This document shows, piece after piece, positions 1 through 7,884 of a stretch of 64,000 bases of DNA. The notes under the pieces are model-generated. The model was not told the origin of the DNA. It worked only from the letters and a program-made list of their open reading frames with translations, and did no database searches. Source of the DNA: CAYSCW01 sp964429795 (GTDB lineage Bacteria; Acidobacteriota; Aminicenantia; Aminicenantales; Aminicenantaceae); contig CAYSCW010000014.1 of assembly GCA_964429795.1 (NCBI GenBank), forward strand, positions 1 to 64,000, in the 5' to 3' direction. Position 1 is the stretch's first letter. Every line of letters begins with the position of its first letter. A program made the translations under genes and the position numbers.

Positions 1-845
1 CCGACCCACCTTCGGAGTTGAAAAGATGAAGGACTGGCTTCGAAATCAGGGTCATTGGGTGAATGAAAAACGGGTGAGACGTCTCATGAGGCTCATGGGA
101 CTTTACGCCATCTATCCCAAGCCCCGAACCAGCAGGTCCTGCCCTGAACATAAGGTCTATCCCTATTTGCTCAAAGGGATGACGATCGACCGCCCCGACC
201 AGGTTTGGGCCGGCGATATCACCTACATTCGGCTGCTTCATGGCTTCGTCTACCTGGCCGTGATCATGGATTGGTTCAGTCGGTATGTACTCTCCTGGGA
301 GCTTTCGATCACGCTGGAAAAGGAATTTTGTCTTGAGGCTCTGAGACGGGCGCTTTTGGTCTCAACACCTGAGATATTCAACTCCGATCAAGGGGCTCAG
401 TTCACGAGTGAGGAATTTATCAGGATGCTGAAAGATGCGGAGATCCGGATCAGTATGGATGGCCGCGGCCGGCTGTATGATAACATCTTTGTTGAAAGAT
501 TGTGGCGCACGGTCAAGTATGAGGAAGTTTATCTCAACGATTATGTTTCGGTCCCGGTGGCCAGGAAGGGATTGTCGGATTATTTTGATTTTTACAACAC
601 AGAAAGGCCCCATGCATCCTTGGCCGGTAAAACACCTTTTGAAGTTTATTATGGAGTCTCAACGGCCCAGGATGCTGGATATGGTCATAGGATTTGACAT
701 GAATAGAAATGAGATCGTGGTTTATATCGGCTCTCAGAGCCTTGTTTTTTTGACATGACGGCAGGAATTGTGAAATCATTCAACGCAGGTTCAAACTTCA
801 CCTTAAAGAAGGACATTTCCTGTCCAGATAATGGGGAGGGGCTCA
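1..845 (+). mobile_element. IS3-family insertion sequence, right part
   Basis: The window opens inside an IS3-family element: the transposase reading frame is already open at base 2. The likely right end is near 845. Read on the minus strand from there the sequence begins TGAGCCCCTCCCCATTATC and then CTGGACAGG, the style of IS3-family terminal repeats, which start with TG and have a C-rich stretch followed by TGGACA. The left end lies outside the window, so neither the inverted repeat pair nor the target duplication can be checked. Bases 698-845 are the noncoding right flank of the element. Confidence 0.75.
2..697 (+). CDS. IS3-family transposase OrfB, DDE integrase core, 5' partial
   Basis: Integrase-type transposase that cuts and joins the IS ends. 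Counting from the first in-frame Met (base 26), the DDE triad is D64 in WAGDITYI, D121 in NSDQGAQFTS and E157 in NIFVERLWR, giving the DD(35)E spacing of the rve fold. The C-terminal NTERPHASLAGKTPFEVYYG type ending is also typical. The frame is open upstream of base 26 and reads PTFGVEK, which matches the conserved HTH-side region of OrfB, so the gene starts before the window and probably continues from an OrfA by programmed frameshift. The catalytic half is intact, so the element may be active. Confidence 0.95.
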   Translation, partial: RPTFGVEKMKDWLRNQGHWVNEKRVRRLMRLMGLYAIYPKPRTSRSCPEHKVYPYLLKGMTIDRPDQVWAGDITYIRLLHGFVYLAVIMDWFSRYVLSWELSITLEKEFCLEALRRALLVSTPEIFNSDQGAQFTSEEFIRMLKDAEIRISMDGRGRLYDNIFVERLWRTVKYEEVYLNDYVSVPVARKGLSDYFDFYNTERPHASLAGKTPFEVYYGVSTAQDAGYGHRI

Positions 846-869
846 AATAGTGATTCAATCTTATTATGC

Positions 870-1550
870 TTAATCAAGGGATATTCCTTTGTTTTCTAAG
901 GATTCTTTAAGATATTCGGCGTGTTCTCTGCCCCGTGGTTGAAAGTGATACAGATCAAGATAAAGCTGCAAATTGGAGACTATTCTATATCCTTTTATTT
1001 TTTGAATATTAAAGAATACGCTATTCTTGTAATATGGGCTAATGATATGGATATTACCTCCTCTTACAAGTTCTTTCAGTCCCAGTCTCTGCTTGATTTC
1101 TAAAATATCTTTATCCCAAGCTTGTTTATTTAAATAAAAATATATATGATCTGTTCTAACAAAATTGGTGATCAAATTCGCACCTGTATGTAGGGCAAGC
1201 GCAAATTTATTCTTCTCTAGATCAATTTTTATTTTCTTTAAAATATCTTTCTCTGGACTATAATAAGTACTAATTTCATTTAATTCAAACTCGTACTTCT
1301 TCAGCCAATCTTCAATAAGCCTATTTCGGTTAGTAAGAATTGAATAACTCTCAGGTCCTTTTTTGATCCTTTCTACATAACCTCTCCTTGCCATAACTTC
1401 TAATACTTCCTGAGCCATACCAAGACTTACACCATGTGATCCAACAAAATCACGTACTACCCATCTTTTATCAGGGGCATGAATCATTTTCCTTAACACC
1501 AAGGTCGCCTTATCAGCAAAGATGTTTTTCATTTTCTTTTGTTTTTTCAT
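870..1550 (-). CDS. AbiEi-family antitoxin / transcriptional regulator (orphan)
   Basis: About 226 residues. An N-terminal winged-helix segment (roughly 10-85, with KRWVVRDFVGSHGVSLGMAQE) is followed by a mixed domain and ends with VSNLQLYLDLYHFQPRGREHAEYL, the C-terminal signature of AbiEi-like antitoxins of type IV toxin-antitoxin systems. These proteins repress their own promoter and neutralise an AbiEii nucleotidyltransferase. The longer frame begins at a GTG at 1577, inside the operator; the ATG at 1550 is preferred because GAGGTGG sits about 9 nt before it. In known operons abiEii follows abiEi. Here the next thing downstream is the IS3 right end, only about 25 bp past the stop, and no toxin frame remains. 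Family call is from motifs only. Confidence 0.75.
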   Translation of the reverse strand: MKKQKKMKNIFADKATLVLRKMIHAPDKRWVVRDFVGSHGVSLGMAQEVLEVMARRGYVERIKKGPESYSILTNRNRLIEDWLKKYEFELNEISTYYSPEKDILKKIKIDLEKNKFALALHTGANLITNFVRTDHIYFYLNKQAWDKDILEIKQRLGLKELVRGGNIHIISPYYKNSVFFNIQKIKGYRIVSNLQLYLDLYHFQPRGREHAEYLKESLENKGISLD

Positions 1551-1570
1551 AAAGTTCACCACCTCTATAA

Positions 1571-1618
1571 TGTTCACTCATTAGTGAACAATATATATCA
1601 AGTGAACATTATTGTCAA
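1571..1618 (-). promoter_or_regulatory. promoter and palindromic operator of the AbiEi gene
   Basis: On the minus strand a consensus promoter, TTGACA (1618-1613), 17 bp, TATATT (1595-1590), reads toward the AbiEi gene. A perfect 8-bp inverted repeat, TGTTCACT-CATT-AGTGAACA (1571-1590), covers the expected start point and abuts the -10 element. A third half-site AGTGAACA (1601-1608) lies between -35 and -10, 18 bp from the second. This is the arrangement expected for autorepression by a winged-helix dimer. Confidence 0.75.
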
Positions 1619-1688
1619 GAATAACACTTCAGATGAATAAAGCTTCGGCGACGAATATGTGAAGTTTGTGTGAAGACAACAGGGGGAT

Positions 1689-1967
1689 TTATTCGGGACG
1701 AAGCTCGACTTCTGTGGTCCTCCAATCGCCCCCTCCATAATGGGCGGTCTTGAAGCGGATGACATAGGGATTTTTTTCAAGAATGCTGTGAACGATTTTA
1801 CGCAGTGTTCCCGTCCCTTTGCCGTGGATGATCCGGACATTGTGGATTCCCTGGCTGCGGCATTCTCTAAGGTATTCAGGCACAAGGTTCTTCGCATCTT
1901 TCGGGCTAAAGGCATGCAGATCCAACACTCCGTCAATCGGAATCTTTACCGGATCATCCTCTGCCAT
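1689..1967 (-). CDS. stand-alone Smr-domain protein
   Basis: A 92-residue protein that is essentially one Smr domain. The diagnostic motifs are LDLHAFSPKDA near residues 15-25 and VRIIHGKGTGTLR near 44-56. Smr domains occur at the C-terminus of MutS2 and as free proteins, and several have nicking or RNA endonuclease activity; the exact substrate of small free forms is mostly unknown. It follows the PIN-domain gene by 21 bp on the same strand and could be co-transcribed with it. No signal peptide or membrane segment. Confidence 0.9.
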   Translation of the reverse strand: MAEDDPVKIPIDGVLDLHAFSPKDAKNLVPEYLRECRSQGIHNVRIIHGKGTGTLRKIVHSILEKNPYVIRFKTAHYGGGDWRTTEVELRPE

Positions 1968-1989
1968 CTATCTCTATCTTAAAATTAGT

Positions 1990-2424
1990 TCAAGCAACGG
2001 GATCGATGGGTTCGAGAAAAGGAAAGCGATGAAAGTCAGTGTCTCTGGTGTAAACCTCCTTGATTCCATGCTCTCTCATCAATATCGCCGTTTGGGCACT
2101 GTATAACAAGTTCCCACTCAACGAAGGCAAGCTTTTGATGATCTCTGCGGTTACATCTGCATGTCTCTCTCCTGGTATTAGTAGACCCAGCGAAGGAGAA
2201 GCAAGAATGGCTTCGACAAATCTCCATGCGTTAGTAACAGACCAGGGCTTGCGAAAAACTCTCGGATAAGTGATCACTCTCAGGAATTCATACAAAATTC
2301 CCCAGCTCACATACCAGGCTGACGCCTGCCTTCGCCATTCCTCAACCAACTCATAACAGCGGCTGTGAAATGTGGAGCCTTCATCTGCAGCATAAACCAA
2401 AATATTGGTATCTACGACAAACAC
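1990..2424 (-). CDS. PIN-domain ribonuclease toxin, VapC-like
   Basis: A 144-residue PIN domain. It starts MFVVDTNILVYAADEGS, with the first catalytic Asp in the usual place, has a mid-protein acidic position in YEFLRVIT, and ends with YTRDTDFHRFPFLEPIDP, the C-terminal acidic pair of the family. VapC toxins cut tRNA or rRNA and are blocked by their partner. Translation starts at GTG whose G is the last base of the antitoxin TAG, so the two genes are translationally coupled. The toxin looks complete although its antitoxin is damaged at the 5' end. Confidence 0.88.
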   Translation of the reverse strand: MFVVDTNILVYAADEGSTFHSRCYELVEEWRRQASAWYVSWGILYEFLRVITYPRVFRKPWSVTNAWRFVEAILASPSLGLLIPGERHADVTAEIIKSLPSLSGNLLYSAQTAILMREHGIKEVYTRDTDFHRFPFLEPIDPVA

Positions 2425-2618
2425 TAACGGCCCTCCATTGCTTGGTAGAGGGCATCCCGATCTGAGATATCCACCAACGGACCGCTGCTCTTGAATTTGG
2501 GCAGAGGTGGGATTTTCCGCAGAGTTTTCTCGGATTTAAACAAGAGCCGAAGAGCAGACTCCACCATTCCAGACATCGTACAGCCTCGGCGGACAGCTTC
2601 CTTTTTCAGACGACCCAT
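2424..2618 (-). CDS. VapB-like antitoxin, N-terminally truncated
   Basis: A 64-residue partner of the PIN toxin. The frame without a start codon extends upstream and reads PDFDDSVMGRLKKEAVRRG, which matches the ribbon-helix-helix start of VapB antitoxins (usually M-R-T-T followed by a DFDD-type turn). The first usable start, ATG at 2618, falls after this DNA-contacting strand and has no Shine-Dalgarno sequence. The upstream residues are encoded by a dispersed repeat that abuts the gene. The C-terminal toxin-binding part appears intact. The protein may still bind toxin but should have lost normal operator binding. Confidence 0.6.
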   Translation of the reverse strand: MGRLKKEAVRRGCTMSGMVESALRLLFKSEKTLRKIPPLPKFKSSGPLVDISDRDALYQAMEGR

Positions 2619-2621
2619 GAC

Positions 2622-2697
2622 AGAATCATCGAAATCAGGGACATGTCCCGAATTTCCGGTAACGTGTCCCTTGATTTCTTTGAATAATCCAGGTTAA
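2622..2697 (-). repeat. dispersed repeat family B, copy 1
   Basis: Read on the minus strand this runs from TTAACCTGGATTATTC through GGGACACGTTACCGG to GGGACATGTCCCTGATTTC. A second copy in the opposite orientation is at 19672-19744. The core contains GGGACATGTCCC, a perfect 12-bp palindrome. This copy ends at or inside the first codons of the VapB-like gene. It could be a REP-type element or the remnant of an IS end. Confidence 0.7.
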
Positions 2698-2784
2698 TTA
2701 TTTTGATGAAAAATAAACTAACATTTTTATTTATAAGGACGCACAATCAAGAAAAATTTTCAAAACAGGAGAAAGCAAAGAAGT

Positions 2785-4912
2785 TTATTTCTCCTCGTCT
2801 ATCTTAGGCAGGAAGTTTTCCATGACCCAGACCTCCGGGGCAGGTTCTACACCCAATGCATGTGAAGCAAAAGCGATGCGTTGTCCATCAGGATGAATAG
2901 AAAGAGAACGAAATCTTTGCATTACCAATCCCAGTTTTTGTGCTTGGCCTCCTTCGACAGAAACTTTACAAAGTTCCCAATCAAATGGCTTATCACCTTT
3001 CTGCTCTGATGAGATTTTTGAAAAGAAGACATATTGTCCGTCAGGTGACTAGGCAACATCAACAAGCCCCCAGCCTCCTACTTGCATAAAACTGTGCACC
3101 TCTTTCACTTCTCCCCCGTCAACAGGAATGATTTTCAGCATATGTTTCTTTTCTTTATTCTCGTAGGGATCTTCTGAACACATTAGGGCCAACTGCCGAC
3201 CATCGGGAGAAAGAACCATGCTGTGTTCATACAAGGGAATGCTGTAGAGTTCTCTTTCCTTTTTTGTCTTAAGATCGCGAGCCATGACATGGGTGACTTT
3301 TTTATCTTTATCAAACCGAACATAAAATAATGAAAGATTATCGGGAGAAATATAGGGTGAATAAACGGGTCGATCTTTCTGGTATTCAATCAAGGGACTG
3401 AAATCTTCAGTTTGCACATCTACCTTACAAATTCCTTCGTCCTCAACATAGACAAGAATGAAACGACCGTCAGGGGACCATCGGGGCCAAAGCACATGCC
3501 GCCGTTCATAGGGTATTACGCGGATTTTGCCGGTTTCGACAGAATAAATGCAGAGAGTGCCTTCATCCAGTAGACCACGTCTCGAAATGTAAGCGAGGTG
3601 TTTTCCGTCGGGTGACCAGGCAGGATATGCGTTGTTCCCTTCATACGGTAAGGTCAACTTTTTGGGTGAACTTAAAACCTCACCCGTACTTGAGTCTATG
3701 GCAGCAGTGTAGATGTCAAAAGGCACACTACCTTTGCCGGTGTTGAAATAGAAAGAGCCATCTCGTGTCAATCCCAGAGGTTTGATGGAACCTATATTCC
3801 TGCGCAACAGAACAGGATCCCCTTTTGGCTTTCCATCCTCAACAAGAATGATCCAGAGGTCTTACTGTTCCTGTCCGATCGCTGGCAAAGATGATCCTCT
3901 TTCCGTCCGGTGCCCATCCGAGAAGGAAATCGTGGGAGGGGTGCGGAGCTAATGGGACATTTGTTGTTCCATCAATTGAAAGTAGAAAAATATCATGATT
4001 TGGTGTGTCTGCATTTTGTTGAGAATCATAGGCAATGTACTGCCCATCAGGTGAGAACAAGCCTCCTTTGGGAAAATTATAAGGTTCCAAAATCTCGATC
4101 TCTTTGATGATACGCAGCGAGCCCTCTGCAACAGATAAGAGTCCAAACTTAAATTTTTCTTCATCAAGTCGGCTTAAAATGTACTTTCCATCGGGAGTCC
4201 AGTCACATGGTTCGACCCAGGCATCATGATATCCAACGCGGTAAAGGATGCGAGGCTCTTTACTGTCAATCCCTATGAGACGAAGGTCAACATGTTCCTC
4301 CTGGTCATTTTCCCAACAGTAGGCTATTTGCTTAGAATCAGGTGACCAACAGGACTTATAGGCACATTCTTGGCTTCCTTCCTCACGTCCTTTATCCGTT
4401 AAACGGTGTGTATTTCCGGTTGCCATCTCTCTATAAGCAAGATCCCCTGTATCCCAATCCACAAAAGACAGATATCTGCCATCCGGAGAAGGCGCTCCTT
4501 CAATATCCCATTTTGGCTTAGACCAGACAACTTCTATATTGAACTCATTATCGCCTTTTTCTGTAATGGATTTGGCTTTTATTAAGTTGGATAGTTTTTC
4601 TTTTGCCAGTTTGACTGTATCTATCTGCTGAGGGTAATTGTCAATAACTCTCTGGTAAGCTATTTGGGCTTCTTTCCGTCCCAATTTCTCATAACAGATG
4701 CCGATGCGGAGTTGGGCTTTGGCGGCTAAAGATTCATCCTTCGTCTCATTAATTACTCTCTGGTAAAGGGCAATGGCTTCTTGAAGTTTTCCTTCTCCTC
4801 GTTCCTTTGCTAATGCTTTCTGGAATAGATCGTAGCCGTTTTGGAGGGCGAGGGTTGCAAAGCTAAAGGTCATCAAAAGCAGTACTCCAGTCAGAATAGA
4901 TGATTTTTTCAT
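2785..4912 (-). pseudogene. TPR/TolB-propeller protein, disrupted copy
   Basis: A degraded tandem paralogue of the gene at 4909-7053. The N-terminal part (3839-4912) has a signal peptide, TPR-like repeats (AKAQLRIGICYEKLG) and several SPDG propeller repeats. Near 3862 an extra A on the coding strand shifts the frame: the first frame ends after ASDRTGTVRPLDHSC, while the shifted frame continues as DLWIILVEDGKPKGDP, exactly as the paralogue does. At 3049-3051 a TAG replaces the Trp of an expected AWSPDG repeat. Translation beyond it runs to the family ending VMENFLPKIDEEK, stop at 2785. Two independent lesions make a pseudogene more likely than a sequencing error. Its start overlaps the paralogue's stop as ATGA. 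Confidence 0.88.
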
Positions 4913-7053
4913 TTCTGCCCTCCTTTTTCTTTTTTCTCTTCGGGCAGAAAATTCTCCATCACCCAGATTTCGGGCCCTTTGTCAGTCAGCCCATGAGAAG
5001 TAAAGGCAATCTGTCGACCGTCGGGATGAGGGCTTATGGCGGAGGCATCGGTCATGGATATTCCCATTTTTTGAGGCTGCCCGCCAATGAAAGGCACACG
5101 CCACAACTCCCAGAGATTCTCTCCACTCTGAATCCTGGGGTAGATGATAAATCGTCCGTCGGCACTCCATCGCGGCATCACCCTGGCGTTTCTACTATTC
5201 TCGTACCGGCACAGCTCCCGTGGCTCCCCGCCTTCGGCCGGGATGATCTTGATGACTCTCTCATATGTCTCGGCTTGAGGTTGAATAGGCTGATCGATTA
5301 TGGCCAGCCATTTTTTGTCCGGAGAGATTGAGAACAGTGGGGTTTTTCTCAGGTCGAGCTGGTGTATCTTTTTCGTTTGGCCTGTTTCAAGGTTTTGATA
5401 CACCAGAGGACAGAGGGAATTGGTCATGTCATAGTGGAGATAAAAGAGACCCTTCCCATCGCCGGACCATTCGGGAGAATTAGCGTGTTCCCTAGCCGGG
5501 TTTTCGTTCTGCACGACCACCGAAATTTCTCCCGTATTTGCATCGACTCTGTAGAACCCTAATCGGTTCTCTTGATCGCTTCCAAACACCAGGATTGACG
5601 AAGAATCGGGCGCCCAGTCCAGATCCCAAACCTTCCGATTGAGCGGGAAAACCCTTTCACGGCCCTCTTCGAGCGAGCGAACACAGAGATAGTTGGGGCC
5701 CTGGAGAGTGTTTACAGAAGCTCGAGGTAATGAACTCCTGACAAACGCGATCTGTTTACCGTCCGGTGAAAATTCCGGACGGTCGTTGCGTCCCTCAAAA
5801 GGCAAGGACATTTTTCTGACCGGACCATTGCTCAGGCATGTCTCAGGATCTACAGCGGCGACGTAAATATTCTGAATGCTGCTATTAATGCCGTAATAGA
5901 AGTCTCCGTTCTGCGTGATACCCATGGGATCAACATAACCGAGATTTTTCTGGACAATTTCCGGTTCACCATTGGGCCTTCCTTCGGATACGGGGAGGAT
6001 CCAGGCATCGAAGGTTCCCGTGCGGTCACTGGCAAACAGAAGATATTTTCCGTTCGGAGTCCAGCCGAGAAAACGATCGTTGGCAGGATGCTTGACCAAA
6101 GGGACCTCGGTTTCCCCATCAATCGTGAGGAGATAGATATCACTGTCTGATCCCTCTATGGATAGAAAATTAAAGGCAATGTACTTCCCGTCTGGGGAAA
6201 ATCTCATTTTGCCGTCGCTCCATTTCCTCTTCTTAAGAGTTTTGATGGAGCCGTCGGCAACAGATATAAGTGAGACACGACAGTCGCTCTCCTCTTTTTT
6301 ATAGATTACGGCAAGGATGTGTTTCCCATCTGGAGACCAGTCTGAGAGGATAATCCATGGATAGGGATCAGTCAGGATTCTGGGTTTTGAACCGTCGAGT
6401 CCGATGATTCTCAGGTCATTCTTTCCATCGTTGTCCCACCAGCTGTAGGCAATCTTCTTTCCGTCAGGAGACCACCGGGAATTTTCGGGCCAGCTATTGT
6501 CCTCCCAGTTCTTTTTGTCAGTGAGAGGCCATTTCTTTTTAGTGGAGATTTCGTAGACGGCAAGGTTGCCCGTGTCCCAATCTGTGTAGGAGATATAACG
6601 CCCGTCAGGGGAAGGGGCTCCCATCACTTCCAAAGCGTCCACGTCCGACCCTTTCCAGACCAACCTTAGGTTTTTCCCTCTATCACCTCGTTCAACAAAA
6701 GTCTGAGCTTGGATAAGGTTGGACAGTTTTTCCTGCGCCATCCTCACAATGTCCCTCTGACTGGGATAATCGCTGATCACTTTCTGGAAAGCTTCTTGAG
6801 CTAGTTTTGCCTTTTCTTTCCCCAACTTCTCGTAGCAGATACCTATGCGGAGCTGGGCTTTGGCAGCTAAGGATTCATTCTTCGTCTCATCAATAACTCT
6901 CTTGTAGAGAGCAATAGCTTCTTGAAGTTTTCCTTCTCCTCGTTCCTTTGCTAAAGCTTTCTGGAACAGGTCGTATCCGTTTTGCTGAGCGATACTTTCG
7001 AAGCTAAACACCAACAAGATGAAAATTGCAATCATGATTGAAGCTTTTTTCAT
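4909..7053 (-). CDS. exported TPR plus TolB-type beta-propeller protein
   Basis: A 714-residue protein with a cleavable signal peptide (about 1-22), a TPR-like helical segment (about 23-115, with AKAQLRIGICYEKLGKEKA) and then many PD40/WD40 repeats of the type WSPDGKKIAYS, forming one or more TolB-like propellers. TolB-like propellers of this kind work in the periplasm and bind proteins or ligands; no enzyme motif is seen. The gene lies downstream of a response regulator and sensor kinase on the same strand. Its 138-bp upstream gap plus the end of the regulator gene carry six TGTCA-type repeats, so it is probably a direct target of that system. A GGAGGAGG ribosome site precedes the ATG. Confidence 0.9.
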   Translation of the reverse strand: MKKASIMIAIFILLVFSFESIAQQNGYDLFQKALAKERGEGKLQEAIALYKRVIDETKNESLAAKAQLRIGICYEKLGKEKAKLAQEAFQKVISDYPSQRDIVRMAQEKLSNLIQAQTFVERGDRGKNLRLVWKGSDVDALEVMGAPSPDGRYISYTDWDTGNLAVYEISTKKKWPLTDKKNWEDNSWPENSRWSPDGKKIAYSWWDNDGKNDLRIIGLDGSKPRILTDPYPWIILSDWSPDGKHILAVIYKKEESDCRVSLISVADGSIKTLKKRKWSDGKMRFSPDGKYIAFNFLSIEGSDSDIYLLTIDGETEVPLVKHPANDRFLGWTPNGKYLLFASDRTGTFDAWILPVSEGRPNGEPEIVQKNLGYVDPMGITQNGDFYYGINSSIQNIYVAAVDPETCLSNGPVRKMSLPFEGRNDRPEFSPDGKQIAFVRSSLPRASVNTLQGPNYLCVRSLEEGRERVFPLNRKVWDLDWAPDSSSILVFGSDQENRLGFYRVDANTGEISVVVQNENPAREHANSPEWSGDGKGLFYLHYDMTNSLCPLVYQNLETGQTKKIHQLDLRKTPLFSISPDKKWLAIIDQPIQPQAETYERVIKIIPAEGGEPRELCRYENSRNARVMPRWSADGRFIIYPRIQSGENLWELWRVPFIGGQPQKMGISMTDASAISPHPDGRQIAFTSHGLTDKGPEIWVMENFLPEEKKEKGGQK

Positions 7054-7086
7054 TTTGTCCTCCTCCAGCTTTTTTAATTCATCAAT

Positions 7087-7194
7087 AATCTAGAGTTTTT
7101 AGCTTCAGAATGTGTCACGATCTTGTCTCGAAAATGTAAAGTATTCGCAAAATTTATTCATGAAAATTGTCTGCTTTTTGTCATGAAAATGTCA
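7087..7194 (-). promoter_or_regulatory. response-regulator box array and promoter of the TPR/TolB gene
   Basis: On the plus strand TGTCA/TGTCT/TGTAA pentamers start at 7113, 7124, 7135, 7168, 7179 and 7190, all on one 11-bp lattice (two lattice positions are empty). PhoB/OmpR-type regulators bind such 11-bp direct repeats of TGTCA. In gene direction the last TGACA is followed after 20 bp by TAGATT (7092-7087), a possible -10. The array overlaps the stop codon of the response regulator gene. Confidence 0.75.
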
Positions 7195-7884
7195 TTTATC
7201 GAGGATAAACTTGTAGCCGACGCCATGAATTGTGATCAAGTATTGCGGATTGGCTGGGTCATCCTCAAGCTTGTTTCGAAGTAAAGCGATGTGATTGTCC
7301 ACAGTCCGAGTTGTCGGATATTGGTCATAGCCCCAAACTTCATCAAGAAGCTCGTCGCGGGTGACAACTTCGCCCGCGCGTGCAGCCAAGAGGCGAAGGA
7401 CACCAAATTCCTTGCGCGACATATTTATTGCCTTGCCGGCTTTCTGTGCTTCGAAGCGCTTGAAATCAACGAAAACTCCGCCAAAACGAAGCTCTTCAGG
7501 GAGATTTCCAGTCTTCGATTTCTGCACGCGCCTCAGAACGGCGCGGATTCTTGCCATCAACTCCGCCACCGAAAAAGGCTTGGTGACATAATCATCGGCT
7601 CCAAGATCCAATCCAAGAACGCGGTCCACTTCTTCTGACCGGGCAGTGAGCATCAAAATAGGTGTGTTGATGCCCTCCTTACGCACCTTGCGGCAAAGCT
7701 CATAGCCGCTCATTTTAGGCAGCATTAAGTCCAAGATGATCAAATCAGGCTTTTTCTCTCTGATCAAACAATACCCCTCATCCCCATCTGTAGCGGTCAG
7801 AACTTCATATGATTCATATTCAAGGTTATCCTTGAGTCCACGGAGTATGGCCAGATCATCTTCGATGATGAGAATCTTACTCAT
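7192..7884 (-). CDS. OmpR/PhoB-family response regulator (module 1)
   Basis: A 230-residue DNA-binding response regulator. The receiver domain (1-115) has acidic residues EDD at 8-10, phospho-acceptor D52 in LIILDLMLPKMSG, a Thr in LMLTARS and the conserved Lys in DDYVTKPF. The C-terminal winged helix (about 130-230) contains VWGYDQYPTTRTVDNHIALLR, typical of PhoB-like proteins. Its start overlaps the stop of the sensor kinase gene by 4 bp, so the two are a cognate pair. Likely targets are the TGTCA arrays next to the downstream propeller gene and ahead of the kinase gene. Confidence 0.96.
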   Translation of the reverse strand: MSKILIIEDDLAILRGLKDNLEYESYEVLTATDGDEGYCLIREKKPDLIILDLMLPKMSGYELCRKVRKEGINTPILMLTARSEEVDRVLGLDLGADDYVTKPFSVAELMARIRAVLRRVQKSKTGNLPEELRFGGVFVDFKRFEAQKAGKAINMSRKEFGVLRLLAARAGEVVTRDELLDEVWGYDQYPTTRTVDNHIALLRNKLEDDPANPQYLITIHGVGYKFILDK

